Shown here: positions 20,499 through 30,656 of the stretch, in pieces
How positions within the stretch are numbered: position 1 is the first letter of the stretch
Layout of the letters: each line of letters begins with the position of its first letter
NCBI RefSeq assembly: GCF_019263705.2
Contig: NZ_JADQDK010000001.1
Location: 5,828,001-5,892,000 of the forward strand
Length of the DNA stretch: 64,000 bases
Reading direction: 5' to 3'
Source of the DNA: Pseudonocardia abyssalis
Lineage (GTDB): Bacteria > Actinomycetota > Actinomycetes > Mycobacteriales > Pseudonocardiaceae
Made by a program: the position numbers and the translations under genes
The notes under the pieces: model-generated
The model's database searches: none
Seen by the model: only the letters and a program-made list of their open reading frames with translations
What the model was told of the DNA's origin: nothing

Positions 20499-21934
20499 GA
20501 GGGGGTCCGGAGCTGGTCGGCCCGTACCCAGGTGGCGTGGAAGCCGACCGGTACCCGTTGCGGCAGCAGCACGCGGGCGACCGGGCCCGCGGTCAGGTCG
20601 GACGCGTCGAGGATCTCCACCTCGCTGCGCCCGGTGCGCTCGTCGGTCACGAACGACACCAGGTAGCCGTCGTCCTCCCCGGTCGAGCCGTCGCGGGGGG
20701 CGAAGGGGGCCTCGCTGCCGTAGCGACCGGGCCCGAAGCGGTGGTCCTGGCGCTCGCCGGTGACGCGGTCGTAGCGCAGCAGCCCGTCGAACAGGACGGT
20801 CTCGGTGTCGGCGATGTGCACGTTGTAGGCGTAGCGGGCCGGTCGGCCCGTCATCCGCGCGTCGATGGAGGGGAACTCGGTGTTGGCGTCGTCGAGCTGG
20901 GTCTCGGTGCTGGTGCCGGTGTCGAGGTCGAACACGTAGCGGTGCAGGCGGGCGTCGAGGCGCAGGTAGCCGAGCAGCTTCCCCAGCGGGCCCGGGCGGG
21001 TCGGCTGCGGTTCCGGGCGGGTGACGCGGCAGACGTCGAGGACGATCGTGCGGCCCTCCTCGAACGCGTTGACGACGTGGTAGATGTAGCAGGGCTCCGC
21101 GGTGAACCACCGGACGTCCGTACCGCGGCGGGGGATCACCGCGAACCGCGACGGGGTCTCCCGGTCGAAGTGCAGCTTGTAGCGGCCCTGCCGCGCGGCG
21201 TCCCGGTCCTGCACGAGCGGCAGGTCCATGAGGATCGAGAAGTTCTCCGTGATCGCCATGTCGTGGGGCAGCCGCGGGCCGGGCAGGTCGATCGCCACCT
21301 CGTGCTCGATGCGCCCCGACGCGCCGACGACGCCGTAGCGCAGCAGGGGGTCGCGGGCGCCGTAGTCGAACCACATCAGCTCGCCGGTGCGCTCGTCGGA
21401 CTTCGGGTGCGCCATCACGTCCCCGCGCAGCGTGCCGAGGAAGTCCTCGGCGCCGATCGTCTCCAGCGACAGCGGGTCGAGGCTCATCGGCTGCCCGCAC
21501 AGGTACCACGTGGCGAGCACGCGACCGTCGTGGTGGACGAGGTCGGTGTTGGCGCTGTCCTTGAACGGCAGGCCGCGCGCGGTGCCGACGGGGTTGCCCC
21601 GTGGCGGCTCCATGACCCCGCTCCACAGCGCGTGCCCGGCCGCCTCCTCCGTCGACAGTGCCTTCGTCCGGACGTAACGGTTGCGGTAGCGCGCCGTCCC
21701 GTTCTCGAACGACATCGCGTGCACCATGCCGTCGCCGTCGAACCAGTGGTAGCGACCGGGAGCGTCGTAGCGGCGGTTGGGGCCGTTGCGCAGGTACACG
21801 CCGTTGAGGTCGCGCGGGATCTCGCCGATCACCTCGAGGTCCTCGGCGGTGATCTCGTCGCGGACGGGGGCGTGGATCCCGAGCAGGTAGGGGTTGTCCT
21901 CGGTACCGGTCTCCTGGGCGACGAACAGCGTCAC
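20495..21934 (-). CDS. Carotenoid cleavage oxygenase family protein
   Basis: A 479-residue non-haem iron(II) dioxygenase of the RPE65/carotenoid oxygenase family, which cleaves a C=C bond of carotenoids or stilbenes. The seven-bladed propeller pattern begins with GVYLRNGPNRRYDAPGRYHWFDGDGMVHAM. The four iron-ligand histidines appear in place: VMAHPK, LPHDMAIT, IYHVVNAFE and the C-terminal GFHATWV. GTG 21934 is preceded by AGGAGG with a 6-nt spacer. It is first in a unit with an acyl-CoA synthetase and a luciferase-like oxidoreductase. Confidence 0.92.
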   Translation of the reverse strand: MTLFVAQETGTEDNPYLLGIHAPVRDEITAEDLEVIGEIPRDLNGVYLRNGPNRRYDAPGRYHWFDGDGMVHAMSFENGTARYRNRYVRTKALSTEEAAGHALWSGVMEPPRGNPVGTARGLPFKDSANTDLVHHDGRVLATWYLCGQPMSLDPLSLETIGAEDFLGTLRGDVMAHPKSDERTGELMWFDYGARDPLLRYGVVGASGRIEHEVAIDLPGPRLPHDMAITENFSILMDLPLVQDRDAARQGRYKLHFDRETPSRFAVIPRRGTDVRWFTAEPCYIYHVVNAFEEGRTIVLDVCRVTRPEPQPTRPGPLGKLLGYLRLDARLHRYVFDLDTGTSTETQLDDANTEFPSIDARMTGRPARYAYNVHIADTETVLFDGLLRYDRVTGERQDHRFGPGRYGSEAPFAPRDGSTGEDDGYLVSFVTDERTGRSEVEILDASDLTAGPVARVLLPQRVPVGFHATWVRADQLRTPS

Positions 21935-21940
21935 ATGGGC

Positions 21941-21946
21941 CTCCTC
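21941..21946 (-). promoter_or_regulatory. Strong ribosome-binding site for the carotenoid oxygenase
   Basis: AGGAGG on the minus strand, 6 nt before GTG 21934. It decides this start; an ATG read one base off is out of frame. Confidence 0.7.
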
Positions 21947-22042
21947 TGCCTGTGACCGACGTTACGCGCGTGGGGTACCGCGGCCCAAGGGGTCGACCGA
22001 CGCCGCGGCCCCACCGCACGTCGGAGCCGTCCCCGGGCGGGA

Positions 22043-23212
22043 TCAGAGGCGGGCGGCGCGCCCGTGCAGGTACCGCTGCTGCGGGAGGCTGGGCGTCAGC
22101 CGGGCCGCGCGCAGGTAGGCCGCGCGGGCTCCGTCGGCCTCGCCCGCGGTCTCCAGGAGGTGCGCACGGACGGCGTGCAGGCGGTGGTCGTCGTCGAGCG
22201 GGAGCCCGTCGACGAGGGCCAGACCGGCTCGCGGACCGTCGACCATGCTGACGGCGACGGCGCGGTTGAGCCGCACCAGTGGGGTGTCGGTGACCCGCAG
22301 CAGCACCCCGTAGAGCTCGATGATCTGCGGCCAGTCGGTCGACGCGGCGTCCGGGGCCTCGTCGTGCACGGCCGCGATCGCCGCCTGCAGCTGGTACGGC
22401 CCGACGGGGCCGCGGGGGAGTGCCGCGCTGACCAGGCGCACGCCCTCGGCGATGCGGTCGGCGTCCCACAGCGCGCGGTCCTGCTCGGCCATCGGGACCG
22501 GCGATCCGTCCGGGGCGGTCCGCGCCGGGCGGCGGGCGTCGGTGAGCAGCATGAGTGCGAGCAGCCCGGCCACCTCGGCGTCGTCGGGGAGCAGGCGGTG
22601 TACGACCCGGGAGAGCCGGATTGCCTCGGCCGCGAGCTCCGCGCGCTGCAGGTGCGGGCCGGCCGTCGCCGCGTAGCCCTCGTTGAACACCAGGTAGAGC
22701 ACGTGCAGGACGGCGTCGAGGCGTCCCGCGTCGGCCGGCATCCCGAACGACTGCCCGGCGACGGCCCGCTTCGCCCGCGTGATCCGCCGCGTCATCGTCG
22801 ACTCCGGCACGAGGAACGCCCGGGCGATCTCGGCCGTCGTGAGACCGCCGACGGCGCGCAGCGTCAGCGCGATCTGCGACGCCGGGGACAGCGCGGGATG
22901 GCAGCACAGGAACAGCAGCACGAGCGTGTCGTCCGCGTCGACGACGGGGCCCGGCGCGACGACGAGCCGGGCGTCGGCCTCCTCGCGCCGCCGCCGGGCC
23001 GCCTCGCTGCGCAGCAGGTCGGTGAGCCGGCGCGCGGCCACCGTGATCAGCCAGGCCCTCGGGTCGTCGGGGACACCGTCGACGGGCCACTGCCGGGTGG
23101 CGGCCAGCAGTGCCTCCTGCACGGCGTCCTCCGCGGTGTCGAAGTGCCCGAACCGCCGGACGACCGCGCCGAGGACCTGCGGCGCCAGCGTGCGCAGCAG
23201 GTCCGCGGACAC
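22043..23212 (-). CDS. ECF42-type RNA polymerase sigma factor
   Basis: A 389-residue extracytoplasmic-function sigma factor of the ECF42 type. Region 2 (VVRRFGHFDTAEDAVQEALLAATRQW) and region 4 (LTLRAVGGLTTAEIARAFLVPESTMTRRITRAKRAV) occupy the first 165 residues. A long C-terminal DUF6596/TPR-like extension follows, with LDAVLHVLYLVFNEGYAATAG and LYGVLLRVTDTPLVRLNRAVAVSMVDGP. No anti-sigma factor is adjacent, which is normal for the group: control is thought to involve the C-terminal extension. A GTG start lies 4 nt after the stop of the YCII gene, its usual partner. Confidence 0.93.
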   Translation of the reverse strand: MSADLLRTLAPQVLGAVVRRFGHFDTAEDAVQEALLAATRQWPVDGVPDDPRAWLITVAARRLTDLLRSEAARRRREEADARLVVAPGPVVDADDTLVLLFLCCHPALSPASQIALTLRAVGGLTTAEIARAFLVPESTMTRRITRAKRAVAGQSFGMPADAGRLDAVLHVLYLVFNEGYAATAGPHLQRAELAAEAIRLSRVVHRLLPDDAEVAGLLALMLLTDARRPARTAPDGSPVPMAEQDRALWDADRIAEGVRLVSAALPRGPVGPYQLQAAIAAVHDEAPDAASTDWPQIIELYGVLLRVTDTPLVRLNRAVAVSMVDGPRAGLALVDGLPLDDDHRLHAVRAHLLETAGEADGARAAYLRAARLTPSLPQQRYLHGRAARL

Positions 23213-23216
23213 GGTC

Positions 23217-24753
<1,537 letters not shown>

Positions 24754-24779
24754 ACCGAACCGAAGAGGACGTGAGCCGC

Positions 24780-25862
24780 GTGGCTGTTGCCGTCGACAAG
24801 GACGCGGACATCGTCCGGGCCAGAGCCGTGGAGGCGGACAAGCCCGCCGAGCCGACGAAGTTCGAGCAGCTGCGGGCGAGGTACGAGTGGCTCGACCACG
24901 TCGTGCGCGCGGGCGCCCGCTACACCGAGCGCCACGGCGACCACTACGCCGCGGCGATCACCTACTTCTCCGTGCTGGCGCTGTTCCCGCTGATCCTGGT
25001 CTCGGTGGCCGCGCTGGGCTACGTGCTGTTCGTGCAGCCCGACCTGCTCGACCAGCTCAAGGCCGGGATCAGCGCCAACGCCCCGGCCGGGCTCGACGAC
25101 CTGATCGTCCCGATCGTCGACAACGCGATCATGTCCCGCAACACGATCGGCATCATCGGCCTGCTCGGCGCGCTCTACACCGGGATCGGCTGGATGTCGA
25201 ACCTGCGAGAGGCGCTGTCCGAGCAGTGGGGCCAGCCGCCGACCGCACCGCCGATCGTCAAGAAGACGCTGTTCGACCTCCTCACCCTCGTCGGCCTCGG
25301 CGTCGCGATGATCGGCTCGTTCGCGATCACCGGACTCGTGTTCGGGTTCACGGGCACGATCCTGGAGTTCGTCGGGCTCTCGGAACAGGGCTGGGCGAAG
25401 TTCCTCCTCGGCCTGTTCGGCATCCTGCTGGGCCTCGCCGCCAACTGGCTGATCTTCTTGTGGGTGATCGCCCGGCTGCCCCGTGAGCACGCGACCCTGC
25501 GCAGCGCGGCGAAGGCCGCGGTGCTCGGCGCGATCGGGTTCGAGGTCCTCAAGCAGGTCATGACGGTCTACCTCGCGTCGGTCACGAACTCCCCGACCGG
25601 CCAGATCATCGGCCCGTTCATCGGTCTGATGGTGTTCGCGTTCTTCACCTCGCGCTTCATCCTGTTCGTCACGGCCTGGGCGGCGACGTCGCGGGAGAAC
25701 GAGCAGGACGAGAAGGTCGAGGTGCCAGGGCCGGCGGTGATCCACTCGGAGGTGACGGTCCGCTCGGGGCCGGCCGCCGGTACCGCGGCCGGGCTCGTCG
25801 GGGCCGGGGCGATCGCCGGGGTGCTCGGGTTCGGGCTGCTGCGGGGTCGGCGGCGGGACTGA
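24780..25862 (+). CDS. YihY/BrkB-family inner membrane protein
   Basis: A 360-residue integral membrane protein of the YihY/virulence factor BrkB (UPF0761) family. A soluble N-terminus with ARYTERHGDHYAAAITYFSVLALFPL leads into six membrane segments. The family signature region around IGLLGALYTGIGWMSNLREALSEQW is clear, and GPFIGLMVFAFFTSRFILFVTAW lies near the C-terminus. Function is unproven; relatives were once called ribonuclease BN in error. GTG 24780 was chosen because GAGGA ends 10 nt before it; GTG 24771, only 1 nt after that site, is less likely. It probably shares a transcript with trpS. Confidence 0.87.
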   Translation: MAVAVDKDADIVRARAVEADKPAEPTKFEQLRARYEWLDHVVRAGARYTERHGDHYAAAITYFSVLALFPLILVSVAALGYVLFVQPDLLDQLKAGISANAPAGLDDLIVPIVDNAIMSRNTIGIIGLLGALYTGIGWMSNLREALSEQWGQPPTAPPIVKKTLFDLLTLVGLGVAMIGSFAITGLVFGFTGTILEFVGLSEQGWAKFLLGLFGILLGLAANWLIFLWVIARLPREHATLRSAAKAAVLGAIGFEVLKQVMTVYLASVTNSPTGQIIGPFIGLMVFAFFTSRFILFVTAWAATSRENEQDEKVEVPGPAVIHSEVTVRSGPAAGTAAGLVGAGAIAGVLGFGLLRGRRRD

Positions 25863-25907
25863 CCTCGCGCCCGCTCGCGACCCGGTGTCGCCCGCTTCCC
25901 GGAACGA

Positions 25908-27086
25908 TCAGCGCCTGCGACGGACCAGCGCGGCGGCGGTCAGTAGCGCGAGCAGCAGCGCCGTGCCGCCGACGAGCAGTGGACCGACCGGGGCGGGATC
26001 GTCCGGAACGGGGGTCCCCGGGTCGGCGGCCACGGGCGGGGTGGTGGTCGCGGGTGCCTCGTCCACCAGTACACCGAGCGGCTCGACGTCGGCGGACAGC
26101 GCGAAGCCGAGGTCGAGCAGTGCCGCGGCCTGCGCCGTCATCGGGGCGGGGGACTGCTCGCCGCGCACCAGCGCGACGACGAGCCGCCTGCCGTCGCGCT
26201 CCGCCGCCCCGACGAACGTGTGCCGCGCGGCGTCGGTGAAGCCGGTCTTGCCGCCGAGTGCGCCGGGGTAGCGGGTGAGGAACCGGCTCGAGTTGGACAG
26301 TTCGAACCCCGGCACGTCCCCGTAACCGGGGAACGGCACCGAGGGCGTCGCGATCGTCGTGGCGAACAGCGGGTCGCGCAGCGCCACCCGGAACAGCAGC
26401 GCGAGGTCGTAGGCGCTCGACGCGCCGCCCGGACCGTCGAGCCCGGACGGGGTGGCCGGTCGGGTGTCCAGGGCGCCCAGGCTCGCGGCGGTCGCCCTCA
26501 TCTCGTCGACGGTGGCCGCGTCGCCGCCCAGCGTCCTGGCCAGCGCGGCCGCGGTGTCGTTGCCGGAGTTGAGGAGCATCCCCGCCAGCAGTTGCCGCAC
26601 CGTGTAGCGGCCGCCGGGGCCGATGCCCGCGCGGCTCCCGTCGATGCGCAGGTCCTCCGCGGTGCCCTCGACGACGAGGTCCGGATCGAGGTCGCGCAGC
26701 GCGACGATCGCCGTCAGCACCTTGATCGTCGATGCCGGGCGGTGGCGGGCGTGCGGGGCGCGGACGGCGAGCACGGCGCCGGTGTCGAGATCGGCGAGCA
26801 CGAACGACGCCGTGGGGGAGGGCTGCACCGCGCCGGGCCCCACGGCGACGGGCCCCACCGCATCGAGCTCTGCGGGCACCGCCCCGCCCCCGGCCACCCG
26901 GTCACCACAGACGCCCAGCCCGCCGACCGGCTCCGACGGCACCGCCAACGGCGCGACGCCGGCCGTCTCCTCCGCGGCGGGCGGGCCCGGGGGAACGGCC
27001 TGCCCCGGACACCCGGCGGCCCCGGCGGCTGCCGCCGGCGTGACCAGCAGCCCGACCACCAGCCCCACCACCGCGACCCACCGCAC
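25908..27086 (-). CDS. D-alanyl-D-alanine carboxypeptidase (class C low-mass PBP)
   Basis: A 392-residue exported peptidase of the S11 family (DacB/PBP5-like) that trims peptidoglycan stem peptides. A Sec signal is at 1-21. After a proline/alanine-rich linker the catalytic domain shows STIK (Ser119, Lys122), the SGN triad element in LLNSGNDT, and KTG in LGGKTGFTD. A C-terminal membrane helix (GPLLVGGTALLLALLTAAALV) followed by RRRR anchors it. Two early cysteines may pair. A TAGAGT element sits 8 nt upstream of GTG 27086. Convergent with the YihY gene. Confidence 0.93.
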   Translation of the reverse strand: MRWVAVVGLVVGLLVTPAAAAGAAGCPGQAVPPGPPAAEETAGVAPLAVPSEPVGGLGVCGDRVAGGGAVPAELDAVGPVAVGPGAVQPSPTASFVLADLDTGAVLAVRAPHARHRPASTIKVLTAIVALRDLDPDLVVEGTAEDLRIDGSRAGIGPGGRYTVRQLLAGMLLNSGNDTAAALARTLGGDAATVDEMRATAASLGALDTRPATPSGLDGPGGASSAYDLALLFRVALRDPLFATTIATPSVPFPGYGDVPGFELSNSSRFLTRYPGALGGKTGFTDAARHTFVGAAERDGRRLVVALVRGEQSPAPMTAQAAALLDLGFALSADVEPLGVLVDEAPATTTPPVAADPGTPVPDDPAPVGPLLVGGTALLLALLTAAALVRRRR

Positions 27087-27094
27087 GGCGGGGG

Positions 27095-27100
27095 ACTCTA
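27095..27100 (-). promoter_or_regulatory. Candidate -10 element for the carboxypeptidase gene
   Basis: TAGAGT on the minus strand, 8 nt before GTG 27086; consistent with a leaderless or near-leaderless transcript. Confidence 0.38.
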
Positions 27101-27180
27101 ACCGCCCCGGCGACCACCGGTGATCTCCGCGAGCGGCGCGGGACGGATGCCCACCCTCCGTCCCGCCCGCCCCAGCGACC

Positions 27181-27234
27181 GTTGCGAGGTGGGCGCCACG
27201 GCGGTTCCGACCGCATCGAGCCCCACCTCGGAAC
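27181..27234 (-). terminator. Hairpin downstream of the SRPBCC gene
   Basis: CGAGGTGGG (27185-27193) pairs with CCCACCTCG (27222-27230), extended by GTT/AAC outside, with a smaller GCGGT/ACCGC hairpin in the loop. It lies between two minus-strand genes, 18-71 nt after the SRPBCC stop. No T-tract is visible. Confidence 0.5.
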
Positions 27235-27251
27235 GATCACCCGGGTGGGCC

Positions 27252-27698
27252 TCAGCGTTCCGCCGCCGCCTTCACCGCAGCCACCGTGCGGTGCATCCCG
27301 TCGACCATCAGCTGTTCGCGGTCGCGACCCAGCAACCCGCTGGCCACCAGCGCTCGGACGGCGACGTTCGGCGGGGCGGTGCGGTCGCGCCACTGCGTGA
27401 GCCGGGTACCGCCGTCGGCGGGTTCCAGCCGCCAGCCCCACGTCATCCGGTTCTCCGCGACGGTGAACGCGAACCGGGACGGCTCCGCGCACTCCACGAC
27501 GCGGCAGCGGGTGCTCCAGCGCACCCACCCCTTGCGGTTGCGGCCGATGAACCGGGCTCCGGGGGCCGGGCCCGTCGCCCCGCCGGTCCATGTCCCACCG
27601 GTGTTCTCCGGGCTCCACTCGCCCATCCGCGTGATGTCGGTGACCAGTGCCCACACCGTCTCCGGTGGGGCGGCGACCGTCGTCGTGACCTCGTCCAT
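27252..27698 (-). CDS. SRPBCC-superfamily protein
   Basis: A 148-residue START/Bet v1-like fold protein: DEVTTTVAAPPETVWALVTDITRMGEWSPENTGGTW at the N-terminus, GARFIGRNRKGWVRWSTRCRVVECAEPSRFAF in the middle, and a long C-terminal helix ending in the basic, alanine-rich MHRTVAAVKAAAER. Such proteins bind hydrophobic small molecules or act as cyclases; the ligand is unknown. ATG 27698 starts directly before the conserved first strand; upstream in-frame codons are not conserved-looking. Transcribed away from the nucleoside importer operon. Confidence 0.85.
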   Translation of the reverse strand: MDEVTTTVAAPPETVWALVTDITRMGEWSPENTGGTWTGGATGPAPGARFIGRNRKGWVRWSTRCRVVECAEPSRFAFTVAENRMTWGWRLEPADGGTRLTQWRDRTAPPNVAVRALVASGLLGRDREQLMVDGMHRTVAAVKAAAER

Positions 27699-27875
27699 GG
27701 GCCGAATGTCGCACATCCGATCACCGGGTGCGCAGGGGGCGCTCACCCACCGGAGCCGACGATTCGGTCACGGCCATGGTCAACCCCCACCCGCCGGGTT
27801 TACGGTTCCCCGTCGCGCGCACCGCTGCGCCGCTCCCAAGGAATCCCGGGCCCACGAGGTGCACCGGTCAGAATC

Positions 27876-27881
27876 AGGAGG
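27876..27881 (+). promoter_or_regulatory. Ribosome-binding site for the BMP lipoprotein
   Basis: AGGAGG, 9 nt before GTG 27891. It decides the start, because the open frame extends far upstream. Confidence 0.7.
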
Positions 27882-27890
27882 CACCCTTCC

Positions 27891-29039
27891 GTGCGCAACA
27901 GAAGAGGTATGGCACTCGCAGCAGCAGTGCTGAGCAGTGCGCTGGTCCTCGCGGGCTGTGCCCGCGACACCGGCACCCCCGCCGCCGGTGGTGACGCGGC
28001 CGCCACGGAGTGCGCCCGCAACCCCGCCCCCGCCGCCGCGGGCGGCGCGGCCCCGACCGCGGCCCCCATCGCCCCGAACGCCGACGCCAGCGCGCTGCGC
28101 GTCGGCCTCGCGTTCGACGTGGGCGGCCGGGGCGACCAGTCGTTCAACGACTCCGCCTACGCCGGTCTGGAGCAGGCCGTCGCCGAGCTCGGCCTGGTGC
28201 AGGCCAACACCCGTGAGGTGGCTGCGGCCACCGGCGAGAGCGAGGACGCGCGCGTCAGCCGCCTGCGCCAGCTCGCCACGGACGGCTTCAACCCGATCGT
28301 CGCGGTCGGTTTCGCCTACTCCGAGTCGCTGACGACGGTCGCCGCGGAGTTCCCGGACACCCAGTTCGCGATCGTCGACTCCGTCGTCGACCTGCCCAAC
28401 GTCACCAGCCTGATCTTCGCCGCCGAGCAGGGTTCGTTCCTGGTCGGCGCGGCGGCCGCGCTGCGCACGACGTCGTGCCAGATCGGCTTCGTCGGTGGCG
28501 TCGAGGTGCCGCTGATCCAGGCGTTCGAGGCGGGCTTCGTCCAGGGCGCGAAGGCGGTGGCCCCGGACATCGAGGTCGACGTCGACTACATCTCGCCCGC
28601 CGGCGACTTCTCCGGCTTCAACGACCCGGCCCGCGGCACCGAGGTGACCCGTGGCCAGCTCGACGGCGGCGCCGACGTGATCTACCACGCGGCCGGTGGC
28701 TCCGGCCAGGGCGTGTTCGAGGCGGTCGCCTCGGCCACCACCCCGGACGCCCCGAAGTTCGCGATCGGTGTCGACTCCGACCAGTACAACACCGTCGACG
28801 CCCCGACCAACGAGGTGATCATGACCTCGATGCTCAAGCGCGTCGACGTCGCGGTCTTCAACTACATCAACGCGGTCGCGGCCGGTGACACGACGGTGAT
28901 CCCGCCGGCGTTCGACCTGTCGGTCGACGGCGTGGGGTACTCGACCAGCGGGGGCGGGGTCGACGACCTGGTCGCCGATCTCGACGCCTACAAGGCCGCC
29001 ATCATCAACGGCGACATCACGGTGAACAGCACGCCGTGA
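27891..29039 (+). CDS. BMP-family nucleoside-binding lipoprotein (ABC importer)
   Basis: A 382-residue substrate-binding lipoprotein of the BmpA/PnrA/Med family, which binds purine or pyrimidine nucleosides outside the membrane. It has a basic n-region RNRRG, lipobox LAGC (Cys about residue 23) and an alanine/proline linker. The binding domain shows VGLAFDVGGRGDQSFNDSAYAGLEQA, VGFAYSESL, FVGGVEVPLIQAFEAGFVQGA, VIYHAAGGSGQGVFEA and GVDSDQYNT. It heads the importer genes and then cdd and deoA, which supports nucleoside transport. A 13-bp hairpin after the stop probably favours higher expression of this gene than of the membrane subunits. Confidence 0.93.
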   Translation: MRNRRGMALAAAVLSSALVLAGCARDTGTPAAGGDAAATECARNPAPAAAGGAAPTAAPIAPNADASALRVGLAFDVGGRGDQSFNDSAYAGLEQAVAELGLVQANTREVAAATGESEDARVSRLRQLATDGFNPIVAVGFAYSESLTTVAAEFPDTQFAIVDSVVDLPNVTSLIFAAEQGSFLVGAAAALRTTSCQIGFVGGVEVPLIQAFEAGFVQGAKAVAPDIEVDVDYISPAGDFSGFNDPARGTEVTRGQLDGGADVIYHAAGGSGQGVFEAVASATTPDAPKFAIGVDSDQYNTVDAPTNEVIMTSMLKRVDVAVFNYINAVAAGDTTVIPPAFDLSVDGVGYSTSGGGVDDLVADLDAYKAAIINGDITVNSTP

Positions 29040-29071
29040 GCGGTGCGCAGTAGGGCATCATCGCCGTACGC

Positions 29072-29102
29072 GGGGGGCCGGGGCCGATCGCCCCGGCCCC
29101 CC
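29072..29102 (+). terminator. Strong intercistronic hairpin between BMP gene and transporter genes
   Basis: A 13-bp perfect stem (29072-29084 pairing with 29090-29102; GGGGGGCCGGGGC on the left arm) with a 5-nt CGATC loop, 33 nt after the BMP stop. It has no T-tract. It is likely a partial terminator or an mRNA-stabilising structure that raises binding-protein output relative to the ATPase and permeases. Confidence 0.7.
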
Positions 29103-29131
29103 GACGCACGTCCGGCGCCCGCACGTTCGAC

Positions 29132-29137
29132 AAGGAG
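29132..29137 (+). promoter_or_regulatory. Ribosome-binding site for the importer ATPase
   Basis: AAGGAG, 4 nt before ATG 29142, placed just after the intercistronic hairpin. Confidence 0.55.
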
Positions 29138-29141
29138 TGGC

Positions 29142-30656
29142 ATGACGGACTACGCCGTCGAGCTTTCCGGGATCACCAAGCGCTTCCCGGGGGTGGTCGC
29201 CAACAGCGACATCCACCTGGCGGTGCGCCGCGGCGAGGTCCATGCGCTGTGTGGGGAGAACGGCGCCGGCAAGTCGACGCTGATGAAGATCCTCTACGGG
29301 ATCCAGCAGCCCGACGAGGGGACGATCACCGTCGACGGCGATCAGGTGCGGTTCCGCTCGCCCGCCGACGCCATCAAGGCCGGGATCGGCATGGTGCACC
29401 AGCACTTCATGCTCGCCGACAACCTGACCGTCGCGGAGAACATCCTGCTCGGGGCGGAGGCGCAGCTCGGCATCGGGGCGAAGGCGAAGGCGCGGATCAC
29501 CGAGCTGGCGCGCACGGTCGGGCTCGACGTACGGCCCGACACGCTGGTGGAGCGCCTCGGCGTCGCCGACCGGCAGCGCGTCGAGATCGTCAAGGTGCTC
29601 TACCGCGGCGCCCGGACGATCATCCTCGACGAGCCGACCGCCGTGCTGGTGCCGCAGGAGGTCGACGACCTGTTCGACACCCTGCGCGGCATGCGCGCCG
29701 ACGGCTTCACGTTCCTGTTCATCTCCCACAAGCTCGACGAGGTGCGCGCGATCGCCGACTCCATCACGGTGATCCGCCGCGGCACGAGCGTCGGCACCGC
29801 CGACCCGAAGGCGGTCACGAGCCGGCAGCTGGCCGAGATGATGGTCGGCAGCGAGCTGCCCAGCCCGGAGACCCGCGACTCCACGGTCACCGACCGCGAG
29901 GTACTGCGGGTGACGGGCCTGCAGCTGGCCTCCGACGACGGGGGCCGGCCGCTGCTCGCCGACGTCGACCTGGTCGTGCACGCGGGTGAGGTGCTCGGCA
30001 TCGCGGGCGTCGAGGGCAACGGGCAGACCGAGCTCGTCGAGACGATCATGGGGATGCGCAGGGCGGCCGACGGCACGATCACGTTGTCCGGCAGGGACAT
30101 CACCCGCGCCGGCACGCTGGCGCGCCGCGAGGCCGGCATCGGCTATGTCGCGGAGGACCGCACCCGCTACGGGCTGCTCGCCACGCAGCCGCTGTGGGCC
30201 AACCGGATCCTGGGCTACCAGAGCCGTCGTCCGGTGGCGCACAACGGCCTGATCGACCGCGAGGCCGCCCGCCGCGACACCCGGCGCATCGTCGAGGAGT
30301 TCGACGTGCGCACGCCGAGCGTCGACGTCGCCGCGGCGGCGCTGTCCGGCGGCAACCAGCAGAAGCTGATCGTCGGGCGCGAGCTCTCCGGCGACCCGGT
30401 GCTGCTGATCGCCTCGCACCCCACCCGCGGCGTCGACGTCGGGGCGCAGGCGGGCATCTGGGAGGTGCTGCGCCGGGCGCGCGCCGACGGCCTCGCGGTG
30501 CTGCTGGTCAGCGCCGACCTGGACGAGCTGATCGGCCTGTCCGACTCGATCAAGGTGATGCTGCGCGGGCGTCTGGTGGCCGACGCCGACCCCGCGACGG
30601 TCACGCCGGAGGAGCTGGGAACCGCCATGACCGGTGCCGACGGAGCCGCGGCATGA
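29142..30656 (+). CDS. Nucleoside ABC importer ATP-binding protein (tandem ABC domains)
   Basis: A 504-residue protein with two fused ABC domains, like YufO/NupO and RbsA. Domain 1 has Walker A GENGAGKST, ADNLTVAENILLG and Walker B TIILDEPTAVLVPQE; its signature region reads LGVADRQRVEI rather than LSGGQ. Domain 2 has a degenerate Walker A GVEGNGQTELV, a full signature LSGGNQQK, and Walker B-like LLIASHPTRGVDVG. One complete and one degenerate site is normal for this class. The ATG overlaps none of its neighbours upstream, but its stop overlaps the first permease as ATGA. Confidence 0.93.
   Translation: MTDYAVELSGITKRFPGVVANSDIHLAVRRGEVHALCGENGAGKSTLMKILYGIQQPDEGTITVDGDQVRFRSPADAIKAGIGMVHQHFMLADNLTVAENILLGAEAQLGIGAKAKARITELARTVGLDVRPDTLVERLGVADRQRVEIVKVLYRGARTIILDEPTAVLVPQEVDDLFDTLRGMRADGFTFLFISHKLDEVRAIADSITVIRRGTSVGTADPKAVTSRQLAEMMVGSELPSPETRDSTVTDREVLRVTGLQLASDDGGRPLLADVDLVVHAGEVLGIAGVEGNGQTELVETIMGMRRAADGTITLSGRDITRAGTLARREAGIGYVAEDRTRYGLLATQPLWANRILGYQSRRPVAHNGLIDREAARRDTRRIVEEFDVRTPSVDVAAAALSGGNQQKLIVGRELSGDPVLLIASHPTRGVDVGAQAGIWEVLRRARADGLAVLLVSADLDELIGLSDSIKVMLRGRLVADADPATVTPEELGTAMTGADGAAA

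Noticed and set aside
27747..27890. Riboswitch upstream of the nucleoside-binding lipoprotein
   Set aside because: No purine, preQ1 or other aptamer core could be recognised in the 140-bp leader; only a ribosome site is clear.
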